NCBI RefSeq assembly: GCF_002218085.1
Contig: NZ_BDUC01000004.1
Span: forward strand, 651,852-715,851
Source: Tolypothrix sp. NIES-4075
GTDB taxonomy: Bacteria > Cyanobacteriota > Cyanobacteriia > Cyanobacteriales > Nostocaceae
Direction of reading: 5' to 3'
Length of the DNA stretch: 64,000 nucleotides
How positions within the stretch are numbered: position 1 is the first letter of the stretch; each line of letters starts with the position of its first letter. Below are positions 14,637-22,766 of the stretch, piece by piece. The translations under genes and the position numbers were made by a program. The notes under the pieces are model-generated. The model did no database searches. It saw nothing but the letters and a program-made list of their open reading frames with translations, and was not told the DNA's origin.

Positions 14637-16250
14637 TTATTTCAACTTAAATTCATCAAACTTTACAACTTTTGAATTCAGTTTGCGAGTATCAAAACGA
14701 TAGCTGCTAATTGTACCCGTCTCTGTGTCGAAGATGCTAAAAACTGTGATGTTATTACTGGCAATATAAGGTAAAGGTTTACCATCTTCACCTAACAGTG
14801 GGGCAATTGAAGGTATAATTGGTTCTAAGCCATTTGGATCGCCAACTTCGGCATAATCTTCTTGATAGCCAATTGGCACTTCTCGCTTGTTCTCACCCCA
14901 ATTAGCACCGTAAGAATTGCCAACATTAGATGTTTCTAAAAAGTGCATTCCCGACTGACTACAAAAGCGGTTCCACAAATGCGAATGCCCATAAAATACA
15001 AATTGAACTTCAGCGGCTTCTAGTAACGGTATAATATCGCGAATAATATAATCTGCATTTTTGGGATATTCGTAACGCACTGCTTTAATATTACCATCTT
15101 CATCGCGTTCAATTATCTGCACTGGATCGGTGTAAGCTGGGACAATGTTACCACCCAAAGAATGGGGCGGATGATGCAACATGACCACTTTGTATTTTGC
15201 TTGTTTAAACTCTGGGCTATTTAGTTCTTCTACTAACCAATTATATTGCTTGCTACCTTTATTAATTGCCTCATAAATATGCTGTCCGTAACCCCAATTT
15301 TCACTTGTTTTTAAATCAGCATCTCGTTCCCGATATCTACCTTTTGCGTCTGCATCCATATTAGGAGTTCGCCACATATTCGTCGCGTAAAGTACTACCA
15401 GACGCACATCACCAAAGCTAGTTGCATAATAAGTTTTACCACCTTCTTGACTTTGCGGGAGGGTGAAAATCTCTTCGTAAGTATCGGTGTTAAAAGAATT
15501 ATCTTTCAGGGATTTTTCCCCATACAGCTTTTGAGCAACTACGCGGGGGATTGTATCATCAAATTCGTCATTTAAACTTTCTGTTCTGGCACGTCCCATA
15601 ATTTCATGATTGCCGATGCAAGTAAACATTGGCGCATGTTGAATTATTTGCCCGCCAGTGTAAAATGTATTATCTATTTTATAATTGGCGCGACCTTGCA
15701 AACATGGAAAGAAAGCACCACCATGATTATCATCAAACCATTCGCTAGCGCGATCGCTTACATTCACCAAATCACCTGCAAACCAAACTGCATCCACTCG
15801 TCCGACTGTCTCCACCATCTTTTGCAGATTTGCTGCTACCATCGGCTTGATTTGATGGTCAGAAGTAAGTAAAATTTTCAAGGGTGTACCTGGTTTTGGC
15901 GAAGGTGCAAGAGTAAACACATCGCTGCTAACGCTCTCACCATCTTCCCGCACACTCGTGACGCAATAAAAAACCCGCACACCGCAAGTTAAACCAGTAA
16001 CCTCAGCTTCATGTCGCCAAATATTGCGTTTGATAGGTTGTTGATATTCGGTTTGATTTGCTACTTGCGAATTTTGGTCTTCCCGCGTGTGACTGAGTTG
16101 AGTTGTTGTAGCAACAACTGTTTCAGCAAGATTTTTGCCATAACTAACTGTGTGTTGACCAACAAATTCGGTAAACCAAACAACTCGTATTGATGTTTCT
16201 GTAGGTAGTTGCAGAAATGGATCGGTTAGTAGCTGGGGTGCGGATGTCAT
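14637..16250 (-). CDS. Calcineurin-like metallophosphoesterase (purple-acid-phosphatase type)
   Basis: A 537-residue protein with an N-terminal beta-sandwich (about 1-120, IRVVWFTEF...HEAEVTGL...RVFYCVTS) like the fibronectin/PAP N-domain. The metallophosphatase core follows: LLTSDHQIK, WFAGDLVN (D of the second metal site), CIGNHEIMGR, MLHHPPHS and FVFYGHSHLWNR. These are the five conserved blocks of dinuclear phosphoesterases. No signal peptide is visible, so it may be cytoplasmic or leave by an unusual route. Its start overlaps the stop of the upstream gene by four bases (ATGA), so the two are translationally coupled. The substrate cannot be deduced; phosphomonoesters or nucleotides are likely. 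Confidence 0.88.
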   Translation of the reverse strand: MTSAPQLLTDPFLQLPTETSIRVVWFTEFVGQHTVSYGKNLAETVVATTTQLSHTREDQNSQVANQTEYQQPIKRNIWRHEAEVTGLTCGVRVFYCVTSVREDGESVSSDVFTLAPSPKPGTPLKILLTSDHQIKPMVAANLQKMVETVGRVDAVWFAGDLVNVSDRASEWFDDNHGGAFFPCLQGRANYKIDNTFYTGGQIIQHAPMFTCIGNHEIMGRARTESLNDEFDDTIPRVVAQKLYGEKSLKDNSFNTDTYEEIFTLPQSQEGGKTYYATSFGDVRLVVLYATNMWRTPNMDADAKGRYRERDADLKTSENWGYGQHIYEAINKGSKQYNWLVEELNSPEFKQAKYKVVMLHHPPHSLGGNIVPAYTDPVQIIERDEDGNIKAVRYEYPKNADYIIRDIIPLLEAAEVQFVFYGHSHLWNRFCSQSGMHFLETSNVGNSYGANWGENKREVPIGYQEDYAEVGDPNGLEPIIPSIAPLLGEDGKPLPYIASNNITVFSIFDTETGTISSYRFDTRKLNSKVVKFDEFKLK

Positions 16251-16864
16251 ACCGATTTTAGATTAGGAATTACTAAAAAACCGTAGCTTGGGCATTGCCC
16301 AATTATGTAACAATTTAGTGATTTAAATGTATCAGATGCAAGTATTTCTTCAGCAATAGGGACTTCACCCAAAGCATAACTAATCGCTTCTAGAGCAGCA
16401 TATCTAACTTCGTCTTTGGGATGCTGTAAAAGAGTACTAATTATAGAAGCTGCATCCTGAGATAATCGCTTATTTTCTAGAAGAGGACTAAGAAGCCTTG
16501 CGACGGCTAGCAGGTGAAAAACATCTAATTTTCCAACCACTTTCTTGAGAACATTTACATCTTCTTGGGAAAGTACAAGATGACCTTCTATTAGTTCATC
16601 TCGAATTTCTTCTACTTTATTCTCAAACTCAGAAATGTCTGAACTGGAGAATAAATTTATTGAAAATAATTGAGGATTGATTTCTTCAGGTTTTTCTAAA
16701 TTAAATTCAAAACCTCCTTGAAGTGCCATTCTTTTCTGAATATGAGGAAAATCTTCTCTAATATCTTTATGAAAAGCCAGAAGTACTTCATCATTGAAAT
16801 CATTATGAAGAGTTACTGTTATATCAAGAATGGCTTCAGTAATAGGCGGGTTAAGGAATCTCAT
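16247..16864 (-). CDS. TIGR04255-like N-terminus with HEAT-like C-terminus, function unknown
   Basis: The first 60 residues (RFLNPPITEAILDITVTL...) resemble the start of TIGR04255 proteins, a poorly characterised family often found in defence islands. The rest departs from that family. Residues about 130-180 (LLSPLLENKRLSQDAASII...KDEVRYAALEAISYALGE) look like a HEAT or armadillo repeat pair. It may be a fusion or a shortened relative. It overlaps the downstream phosphoesterase by four bases, so both are made together. TIGR04255 assignment is tentative. Confidence 0.6.
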   Translation of the reverse strand: MRFLNPPITEAILDITVTLHNDFNDEVLLAFHKDIREDFPHIQKRMALQGGFEFNLEKPEEINPQLFSINLFSSSDISEFENKVEEIRDELIEGHLVLSQEDVNVLKKVVGKLDVFHLLAVARLLSPLLENKRLSQDAASIISTLLQHPKDEVRYAALEAISYALGEVPIAEEILASDTFKSLNCYIIGQCPSYGFLVIPNLKSV

Positions 16865-17382
16865 TTTTCATTTCTTCACAAACCGTTGAAAGTTTATTAA
16901 TAAAATTGGTATCTATAATCATAGTCTATAAGACTTTGAGTTCATTGTTCGTATCAAACTTAGATAAGCTAAAACACATTTAACTTGCATATTTTCAAGT
17001 TTTGATAAAAACCATCAAACTGTTTTCTCTCTTACTCTGCGCCCTCTGTGCCTCTGCGGTTTAAAATCCAAATTAGATGTGGAACAGCTTACTACATGAG
17101 ATGTTCAAAAACAGCTTCTTGCACTAGCCAGGATAGGCTTGCGATCGCCTTTCCCTCTCTTCCCAATCAGGCACAACCAGCCTAGTACCGCTGCGCGGAA
17201 GTCAAAAGTCAAAATTCAAAAGTCAAAAAGCTTATAATGTAAGCTTTTCGTTGATTTGGAACGGTAGCTTTATTTCCGCCGTGCTGTACTAGATAAAGCA
17301 CTTAAAAATGGAAAAAAAACTAAAACAAGTCAATACTTTAGAAGTACCAACCTGTAATAGTTATAAATATTTACTTTATTAA
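16865..17382. other. Intergenic region, repeat-like, no gene seen
   Basis: AT-rich sequence with the dispersed tract CTCTGCGCCCTCTGTGCCTCTGCGGTTT (17033-17062) that recurs in many cyanobacterial genomes, plus short AAGTCAAAA repeats near 17200-17230. No coding region supported. Confidence 0.5.
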
Positions 17383-17456
17383 TCGGAGCGGCGGGATTCG
17401 AACCCACGACCTCCACTACCCCAAAGTGGCGCGCTACCAAGCTGCGCTACGCCCCG
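17383..17456 (-). tRNA. tRNA-Pro (anticodon GGG)
   Basis: On the minus strand the sequence folds as a full cloverleaf: acceptor stem CGGGGCG/CGCTCCG, D-arm GCGC-AGCTTGGTA-GCGC, anticodon stem CCACT/AGTGG with loop TTGGGGT (anticodon GGG), and T-arm GTGGG-TTCGAAT-CCCGC. The discriminator base is A and no CCA is encoded. It stands alone and is not interrupted by an intron. Confidence 0.95.
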
Positions 17457-17562
17457 GACGTTTGATTTTAGATTTGGAATTTTTCCACTTTTGAATCTAA
17501 AATCAATCCAGTCAACTTGACTATATTAGCACAAGGTCAAAGAAAAACAATAACCAATTGAT

Positions 17563-17928
17563 TCAAAATACTTTCAGCGTTGCAGCGGCTTGCAGCAAGC
17601 CAGCAACAGCGTCAGCATTCCATTTACCTTCTACACAACGTCCTGTATTGAGGATAAAGCGCAAGCTGTAGGCGTGGGGATAGCCTTCAACTTCCATCCA
17701 TAATAAATCGCTTTCGGCTTCGCAGGCGATTTTCTCTTCATCCATCAATTCGCTAGCTAATTGCTTCATCGTGTCTGCTAGCTGCGCTAGTAACCGACAA
17801 AAGTCATTTAATTCGGCTTCGGTTAACTCGATCGCCCAATCATCTGTACCCACCAAACCATTAAATTCAGGTGCGTTAGGATTCCAGCCAATACGCCAAT
17901 CAGATCCACTTTTTACTAAACGTTGCAC
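17563..17928 (-). CDS. DUF1818 family protein
   Basis: The 121-residue protein reads VQRLVKSGSDWRIGWNP...GTDDWAIELTEAELNDF...LLWMEVEGYPHAYSL...GRCVEGKWNADAV, which is the whole DUF1818 domain, a small alpha/beta family restricted to cyanobacteria and plastids with unknown function. I chose GTG 17928 because upstream codons translate tandem CAATTGGTAATTGCG repeats (17929-17992) and dispersed repeat DNA, which extend the frame only by chance. Family members begin with the same M/V-x-R-L-x-K-x-G-S motif. Downstream is tRNA-Pro. Confidence 0.85.
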   Translation of the reverse strand: MQRLVKSGSDWRIGWNPNAPEFNGLVGTDDWAIELTEAELNDFCRLLAQLADTMKQLASELMDEEKIACEAESDLLWMEVEGYPHAYSLRFILNTGRCVEGKWNADAVAGLLQAAATLKVF

Positions 17929-17992
17929 AATTGGTAATTGCGAATTGGTAATTGCAAATTGGTAATTGCGAATTGTAATAGCGAATTGGAAT
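17929..17992. repeat. Tandem AATTGGTAATTGCG repeats
   Basis: Four to five imperfect copies of a 14-bp unit (AATTGGTAATTGCG) directly precede the DUF1818 start. They keep the minus-strand frame open and create a false N-terminal extension. Confidence 0.7.
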
Positions 17993-18004
17993 GAGAGATT
18001 CTTT

Positions 18005-18202
18005 CCATTACCCATTACCCATTCCCCCAACGGGGTTCGCCAGTCGCTCATGGGGGAGACCACGCCACTCTCCTCAACGCTCTAAACCCGCGCACAAAGG
18101 TGGCGACCCTTGGCGAACGCATGTGCGTGTCGCAGACAAGCGCCTCTGGGCGAGTGGGAGAAGACCGCGCTGGCTCACCATTCCCCATTACCCATTACCC
18201 AT
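18005..18202. repeat. GC-rich dispersed repeat block with flanking CCCATTA tracts
   Basis: The segment is bounded by CCATTACCCATTACCCATTCCC tracts and contains GC-rich palindromic DNA (CGCCAGTCGCTCATGGGGGA, GAGAAGACCGCGCTGGCTCA). Related pieces lie at 19627-19790, 26490-26535 and 49040-49140. This is typical non-coding repeat DNA of filamentous cyanobacteria. Confidence 0.6.
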
Positions 18203-18205
18203 TCC

Positions 18206-18703
18206 CTAATTCCTAGTAAAGATGTTGACTAAGACTTGCACTAGGGCGTTTCGCTGACTAATGTTAAGACGGGAAATGGCTGCTTTGTCGCCTTCTAAAG
18301 GATTTTGCCGTAAAGTATCATTACCTGGATATGTCGTCACATACATAACTTCATTTGCACCCAAGTAATCTGCCAAAGTTAACTTCCAATCTAATCGATA
18401 ATTTGGCGCACGTTCTTTTACATAAACATGATATCTGAGCAGGCGACTTGCTAGAGTATTGTTTTCAGCAACTTTGCCAGTATCTTTGCTGACGTATTTA
18501 TTTTCTCGTGGAAAGTCAGGCAATTGCTGATATACTTTTTGCCAAACTTCACCCGGACTAATTCTTTGGGCTGTGACGGGTTGGATACCAAAGAAATTTG
18601 TGTGAATTAATTTGCCCCCCGAACCGAAAACAAGCAAACTCACTACCATTAAGGCAGTGAGTGCTTGCAAGTACGGTTGAATGAACGATGATTTTTTGCT
18701 CAT
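18206..18703 (-). CDS. Conserved hypothetical exported protein
   Basis: Starting at ATG 18703 (MSKKSSFIQPYLQAL), the 165-residue protein has one hydrophobic segment (about 11-28), probably a signal anchor, then VTAQRISPGEVWQKVYQQLPDFPRENKYVS and further soluble sequence. I recognise the overall pattern as a conserved cyanobacterial hypothetical but not a named domain. It lies 22 bases after the rpoZ stop on the same strand, so the two are likely co-transcribed; this linkage is its main clue. An upstream ATG would overlap rpoZ and adds only basic residues. Confidence 0.65.
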   Translation of the reverse strand: MSKKSSFIQPYLQALTALMVVSLLVFGSGGKLIHTNFFGIQPVTAQRISPGEVWQKVYQQLPDFPRENKYVSKDTGKVAENNTLASRLLRYHVYVKERAPNYRLDWKLTLADYLGANEVMYVTTYPGNDTLRQNPLEGDKAAISRLNISQRNALVQVLVNIFTRN

Positions 18704-18725
18704 CCTACCTTTGTGTCGCCGTTTT

Positions 18726-18962
18726 TTATAATTCGCCAATAATTTCTGGCTGAGTAAGTTCATCAGACATCTCGATAATTGCCCGGAGTACTGGCTTCAT
18801 CATTATATCTTCATTATTTTCAAAGTCTTCATAACGCCGACGTTTGGCACGATTTGCCACCTGAACCGTGATGCGGTAGCGATTTGAAGCTGCACTAATC
18901 AGATCCTCAGCACGGTGCATAATTTGGGACTGAGTTGTCTCGAATTTAGAACGCTTTAGCAT
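18726..18962 (-). CDS. rpoZ: RNA polymerase omega subunit
   Basis: The 78-residue protein begins MLKRSKFETTQSQIMHRAED and continues with the conserved omega core (LISAASNRYRITVQVANRAKRRR, then PVLRAIIEMSDELTQPEIIGEL). Omega wraps the C-terminus of beta-prime and helps assemble RNA polymerase; in cyanobacteria it also affects which sigma factor binds. I start at ATG 18962 because this is the family start; the frame continues 13 codons further upstream without conservation. It leads the exported hypothetical protein on the same strand. Confidence 0.95.
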   Translation of the reverse strand: MLKRSKFETTQSQIMHRAEDLISAASNRYRITVQVANRAKRRRYEDFENNEDIMMKPVLRAIIEMSDELTQPEIIGEL

Positions 18963-19095
18963 AGTCGATGGTTCTTGGGGTCTTCCCCAGTTTAGCAGCA
19001 CTGATAGATATACTGCTCTGTTGGTAGAGGTTAATAGGATGATTGTCTATTTATAAGTAATTTGTAACACCAAATTAATTAATCAAAGCGATCGC

Positions 19096-19518
19096 ATGGC
19101 TAATCTTGTGGAAACTGCTGTCCAAGCTGGAAACTTCAACACACTCATTAAAGCCGTTAAAGCTACCAAACTCGATGAAGAAATTCTTAACACTCCTGGT
19201 TCCTATACACTCTTTGCACCGACTGATGAAGCTTTTGCCAAGCTACCCGAAGGAACTTTAGATGCGTTGCTGCAAGATATCCCCAAGCTAAAAAAGATTG
19301 TCGCGTATCATGTCAGTTTTGGCGATGTTAGGTCTGACGACTTAGCGCAAATTGAAGAAGCAGAGACGGTGGAGGGTTCAGTTTTGGCGATCGAGTCTGC
19401 TGACGGCAAAATAAAAGTCAATGATGCCAATGTCCTGCAAACTGACATCCTCACCGACAATGGGGTAATTCATGTTATTGACCAAGTATTAATGCCTGCT
19501 ATGGTTGCTGGTTCCTAG
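19096..19518 (+). CDS. Fasciclin (FAS1) domain protein
   Basis: The 140-residue protein is a single FAS1 domain. The H1 box is YTLFAPTDEAFAKLPEGTLD, the YH motif is VAYHVSFGD, and the H2 box is NDANVLQTDILTDNGVIHVIDQVLMP. FAS1 domains mediate adhesion in larger extracellular proteins. This small cyanobacterial form has no signal peptide, so it is probably cytoplasmic or periplasmic by another route. Function is not established. Monocistronic; a HIP1 octamer ends directly at the start codon. Confidence 0.92.
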   Translation: MANLVETAVQAGNFNTLIKAVKATKLDEEILNTPGSYTLFAPTDEAFAKLPEGTLDALLQDIPKLKKIVAYHVSFGDVRSDDLAQIEEAETVEGSVLAIESADGKIKVNDANVLQTDILTDNGVIHVIDQVLMPAMVAGS

Positions 19519-20133
19519 AATGTTTTCCTTGACAAGGTCTGATATAGCAATTTTATTGTAAGTAGATGGGCATAAATAAACGCTCCTTAACGTAGTAAGG
19601 GCTTCAGCCCTTAAAATCCTTGCTTTGAGCGGTGAGCCAGCGCGGTCTTCTCCCAAAGGGAGAGGCTAACGCCAAGGGGGTTTCCACGCCAGGTGCTTCA
19701 AGTCGGTAGAGCCGCCCAACGCACTGGCTCCCCATGAGCGACTGGCGAGGAGCGAAGGGTAAACCGCTCACTACTTAAGTAAAAAAGATACCCGCTTTGT
19801 CAAACCCGGTTTCTCCAATAAACCGGGTTTCTGCGTTTTTTTGCGGCAATTCCCAACTAAATTGTATCGATGGATACTATAATTTACCCCAAAGATAGAT
19901 GTAATTAGCTCACAAAAATTAATACTATCAATGCTGTTTGTTATAAAAATTCATGAGTTCGCATTGCAGATACTGCTAATAAAGCTTAGTCTTTAGATGA
20001 ATGTTGTCAAGATTACCTGGCATCTTTCTAACGAAGACATTAAAGCAGCTCAAAAAGCGGTAATCGGCGTTGTCAATTACTATGCATTTTTTTACAAACA
20101 AATACCGTAAATTAACTAATGGAGAATCTACTC
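19519..20133. other. Intergenic region with dispersed repeats
   Basis: No gene supported. About 19580-19620 resembles the GTAGTAAGGGCTTCAGCCCTT palindrome; 19627-19790 is a GC-rich repeat block ending in the AAACCGCTCACTAC motif also seen at 36130; 19802-19837 is a hairpin (AAACCCGGTTT / AAACCGGGTTT followed by a T7 run) that could stop transcription. Confidence 0.55.
19802..19842 (+). terminator. Candidate rho-independent terminator
   Basis: AAACCCGGTTT and AAACCGGGTTT form an 11-bp stem with a 7-base loop, followed within six bases by TTTTTTT. The CCGGTTT hairpin is also a common dispersed cyanobacterial repeat, so a terminator role is possible but not certain. Confidence 0.45.
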
Positions 20134-20433
20134 ATGGCAGCCGATTTAAATGGAACTATCTCAGCCTTAAAGAGTGGTATAACTTCTATTCCAGCTGATG
20201 CAGCGGTAAGCAACATTGAAAGCTGGGAAAACGAACTTAAGGATGCTGCACCGGAAATTGCTAGCGCTTTAGCTCAACTCAAAACGGCTCTATTAAATAG
20301 TAGCGCTACTCCTGACTCACTAAGTCAGCTGTTAAACAGCCTTGGTGAAAAGACTTTATCTGCTGGTGCTGGTAACGCACAAGCTGAAGAGTTAGGTTCT
20401 CTGCTCAAACAAGCAGGTAGTTCATTAGGTTAA
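20134..20433 (+). CDS. Small conserved hypothetical protein
   Basis: The 99-residue product (MAADLNGTISALKSGITSIP...) is largely helical, rich in Ala, Leu and Ser, without Cys or membrane segments. I do not recognise a family. I prefer ATG 20134, which has GGAG nine bases upstream, over the ATG at 20119, whose first codons contain that same GGAG. Two hairpins follow the stop, so the gene is a monocistronic unit and probably real. Confidence 0.6.
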   Translation: MAADLNGTISALKSGITSIPADAAVSNIESWENELKDAAPEIASALAQLKTALLNSSATPDSLSQLLNSLGEKTLSAGAGNAQAEELGSLLKQAGSSLG

Positions 20434-20449
20434 GTATTCAAGTAATTAA

Positions 20450-20530
20450 AGCAGAGAACAAGTGATCGCTTGCTCTCTGCTTTGATATTACTAAATAAAG
20501 ATGGTGGGCATTGCCTACCATCTTTATTTA
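20450..20530 (+). terminator. Two successive hairpins after the small ORF
   Basis: The first stem is AGCAGAGA/TCTCTGCT (20450-20481) with an inner AAG-CTT pairing. The second is a 14-bp perfect stem TAAATAAAGATGGT/ACCATCTTTATTTA (20491-20530). The second directly abuts MITE copy 2. Confidence 0.6.
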
Positions 20531-20531
20531 T

Positions 20532-20622
20532 TAGACATCTGGTGGAAAAGATGTAGAGACGCGAAATTTCGCGTCTCTACAAGGGTTTCGGTTAACGATA
20601 ATTAATTTCCAACAGATGTCTA
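20532..20622. mobile_element. MITE-like element, copy 2
   Basis: A 91-bp element with terminal inverted repeats TAGACATCTGGTGGAAA / TTTCCAACAGATGTCTA (16 of 17 match), an inner GAGACGCGAAATTTCGCGTCTC hairpin, then CTACAAGGGTTTCGG and ATAATTAATTT. Same organisation as the copies at 12871 and 49589, with different but still self-complementary arm bases. Confidence 0.8.
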
Positions 20623-20626
20623 TTGT

Positions 20627-22087
20627 TTAACCTACACCCAAAATGCAGGCACTGCGTGGAGCAAGAGTCAAAGAAAGTTGCTTATCTTCTTCATTACTCC
20701 ACTCAACTTCAGCGGTGCCAAATAAAAGTTTGTCCGGTTGAGATTGCAGATTTACAGATTCTAAGTTGGCTTTTGCTTCCGCAGTACCAACGTTAACTGC
20801 AATTATTAATTCCTCGGTTCCCAAAGTTCGCGCAAAGATGTAAAGTGCCCCTTGAGCGTACAAGACTCGGTAATCACCTGTACGCAAGCATGGATAAGCG
20901 TGACGTAAAGCAATTAACTCACGGTGAGTATTGAGAATTTCTCGATTCCAATTAGCTTCTAAAGGAAATCCACGACGCGAGTCAGGATCGATCGCACCAG
21001 GTAAACCAACTTCATCACCATAATAAATGCTGGGCGCACCGGGATAGGTTAATACTAGTAAAGTTGCTAAATCTACACTCGCAACATCACCACCTGCAAT
21101 TGACATCAATCTTGCTGTATCGTGACTTGCAAGTAAATTTAGTTGAGTTAGCTGAATTTCCCAAGGGTAAAATTCTAGTAGTTCCTGGATTTTTTCAGCG
21201 TACTCAGCTGCAAATAAGGGTGGATAGGGTTTATAGTCGCGACTTTGCACTTGTTCTAAGTCTACGCGATCGCCTGCGGCAAAAGCGATCGTTGGTCCGG
21301 CAAACAAGTAATTCATCACTCCGTCAAATTGGGTACCATCCAACCACTCGCGGGAATCTCCCCAAACTTCCCCGACAATGTATGCATCGGGATTGATCGC
21401 TTTAACGCGTTCGCGAAATTCTTGCCAAAAACCAGGAGTTTTTATTTCAAACGGCACATCTAACCGCCATCCGTCAATACCGAATTTAATCCAATATTCG
21501 GCAATTTCCATGATATATTCCCGAACTTCCGGGTTATCGTGGTTAAATACTGGTAAGGCTCGATTTCCGCCCCAACCTTCATAATTTGCCGGATACTCAC
21601 CGTTGTAAGGAGAAACGGGCCAATCTTCAATTTTAAACCAATTTACCCAAGGCGAATGAGGACCATTTTCTAAAACGTCGTGGAAAAAGAAAAAGCCGCG
21701 ACTGGAGTGATTGAAAACTCCATCTAACACAACTTTGATATTGCGATCGTGCGCTGCGTCTAGCAATTCCTTAAAAGCCGCATTGCCCCCCAGCATCGGA
21801 TCTACCTGATAATAATCGTGGGTATGATAGCGGTGATTGCTAGCCGATTGAAATATGGGCGTAAAGTAAATAGCGTTAATGCCCAAATTTTGTATATAGT
21901 CCAGTTGCTCTAGAATACCCCACAAATCTCCGCCTTTGTAACCTTGGAGTGTAGGCATTGCTTCCCAATCTTCCCAACGTGCTTCGTGCAAAAGCCGTTT
22001 GCGTGGCTGTTTGCTTCTGGCAAAGCGATCTGGAAAGATTTGGTAGAAAACTGCATGTTTAACCCAGTCTGGTGTTTGAATATCCAT
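20627..22087 (-). CDS. GH13 alpha-amylase family protein (neopullulanase/cyclomaltodextrinase-like)
   Basis: The 486-residue enzyme has the (beta/alpha)8 GH13 core: FYQIFPDRFA, YKGGDLWGI, INAIYFTPIFQS, VVLDGVFNHSS (region I), GWRLDVPFEI (region II, nucleophile Asp), VGEVWGD (region III, acid Glu) and ASHDTARL (region IV, with the invariant His-Asp). The close QIFPDRF start and GYKGGDL match the GH13_20-like group acting on alpha-glucans, cyclodextrins or pullulan. No N-terminal carbohydrate module and no signal peptide, so it is probably cytoplasmic and acts in glycogen or maltodextrin turnover. Isolated gene; its 3' end lies five bases from a MITE copy. Confidence 0.92.
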   Translation of the reverse strand: MDIQTPDWVKHAVFYQIFPDRFARSKQPRKRLLHEARWEDWEAMPTLQGYKGGDLWGILEQLDYIQNLGINAIYFTPIFQSASNHRYHTHDYYQVDPMLGGNAAFKELLDAAHDRNIKVVLDGVFNHSSRGFFFFHDVLENGPHSPWVNWFKIEDWPVSPYNGEYPANYEGWGGNRALPVFNHDNPEVREYIMEIAEYWIKFGIDGWRLDVPFEIKTPGFWQEFRERVKAINPDAYIVGEVWGDSREWLDGTQFDGVMNYLFAGPTIAFAAGDRVDLEQVQSRDYKPYPPLFAAEYAEKIQELLEFYPWEIQLTQLNLLASHDTARLMSIAGGDVASVDLATLLVLTYPGAPSIYYGDEVGLPGAIDPDSRRGFPLEANWNREILNTHRELIALRHAYPCLRTGDYRVLYAQGALYIFARTLGTEELIIAVNVGTAEAKANLESVNLQSQPDKLLFGTAEVEWSNEEDKQLSLTLAPRSACILGVG

Positions 22088-22476
22088 GAATCGCTCAATA
22101 TACCTTCACAGACATCGTTACAAATACTTACATATTTGTAACTCACACTTCTGATAGAAAATTATTGCTGGGGAATGGGTAATGGGTAATGGAAAATCGG
22201 TAATGGGTAAGGGGGAATGGGGAATAGATGTAGGGTGTGTTAGGCGGAACGCTCTAACGCACTTACGTAAAAAGTATCGTAAATTATATCACTTTAATTT
22301 TAACTGATTGCAAAAAAATAATGTATGAATTTTTACTAATATTTTTTGTATTTTATTGCTTAATAATTTTTGATTTTTCTTGATTCAAGTTTTTCCGTAA
22401 TCTTTAAGACTGGGGGTGAATCAATAAGCAGTATTTTTTTGCTGATTACAATTATTAATGGCATGATTTGGTAATT
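22088..22476. other. Intergenic region with GGGTAATG repeats
   Basis: Between about 22168 and 22226 lie imperfect tandem GGGTAATG / GGGGAATG heptamer-type repeats, the kind characteristic of filamentous cyanobacteria. The rest is AT-rich and shows no supported gene. Confidence 0.55.
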
Positions 22477-22611
22477 ATGGCAGATAAAGAATCGAACAAT
22501 TTTCGCCAAACCACGCCAAAACACTTGCATAGAAAGATTATTGATGAAGCACAGTATGTATTGGCAGCGAGTAATTATCAAGCGCAAAGTTATAAGTTTT
22601 GCAACTTGTAA
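22477..22611 (+). CDS. Possible small protein of 44 residues
   Basis: An ORF starting MADKESNNFRQTTPKHLHRK and ending SYKFCNL lies 155 bases upstream of the subtilase on the same strand. Its composition is protein-like (charged, amphipathic helix IIDEAQYVLAASNYQAQ), but there is no clear ribosome-binding site and I do not recognise it. It may be a small regulatory or leftover peptide. Confidence 0.3.
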   Translation: MADKESNNFRQTTPKHLHRKIIDEAQYVLAASNYQAQSYKFCNL

Positions 22612-22766
22612 CTTTTTTAATGTTGTCTATGAAAACTATAGATAACTATAGTGACAATTAGAAATTAAAGCGCCAAAAAAAGAAATGTGTGAATTAATGC
22701 GCTTGATGCTGATGCTGCTAAAATCAATACTTTGCTTACAGCAATTCAACATAATTTGAGGTAAAA

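Noticed and set aside
22360..22587. 75-residue minus-strand ORF
   Set aside because: Low-complexity AT-rich sequence; no start signal and opposite strand of the small ORF at 22477.
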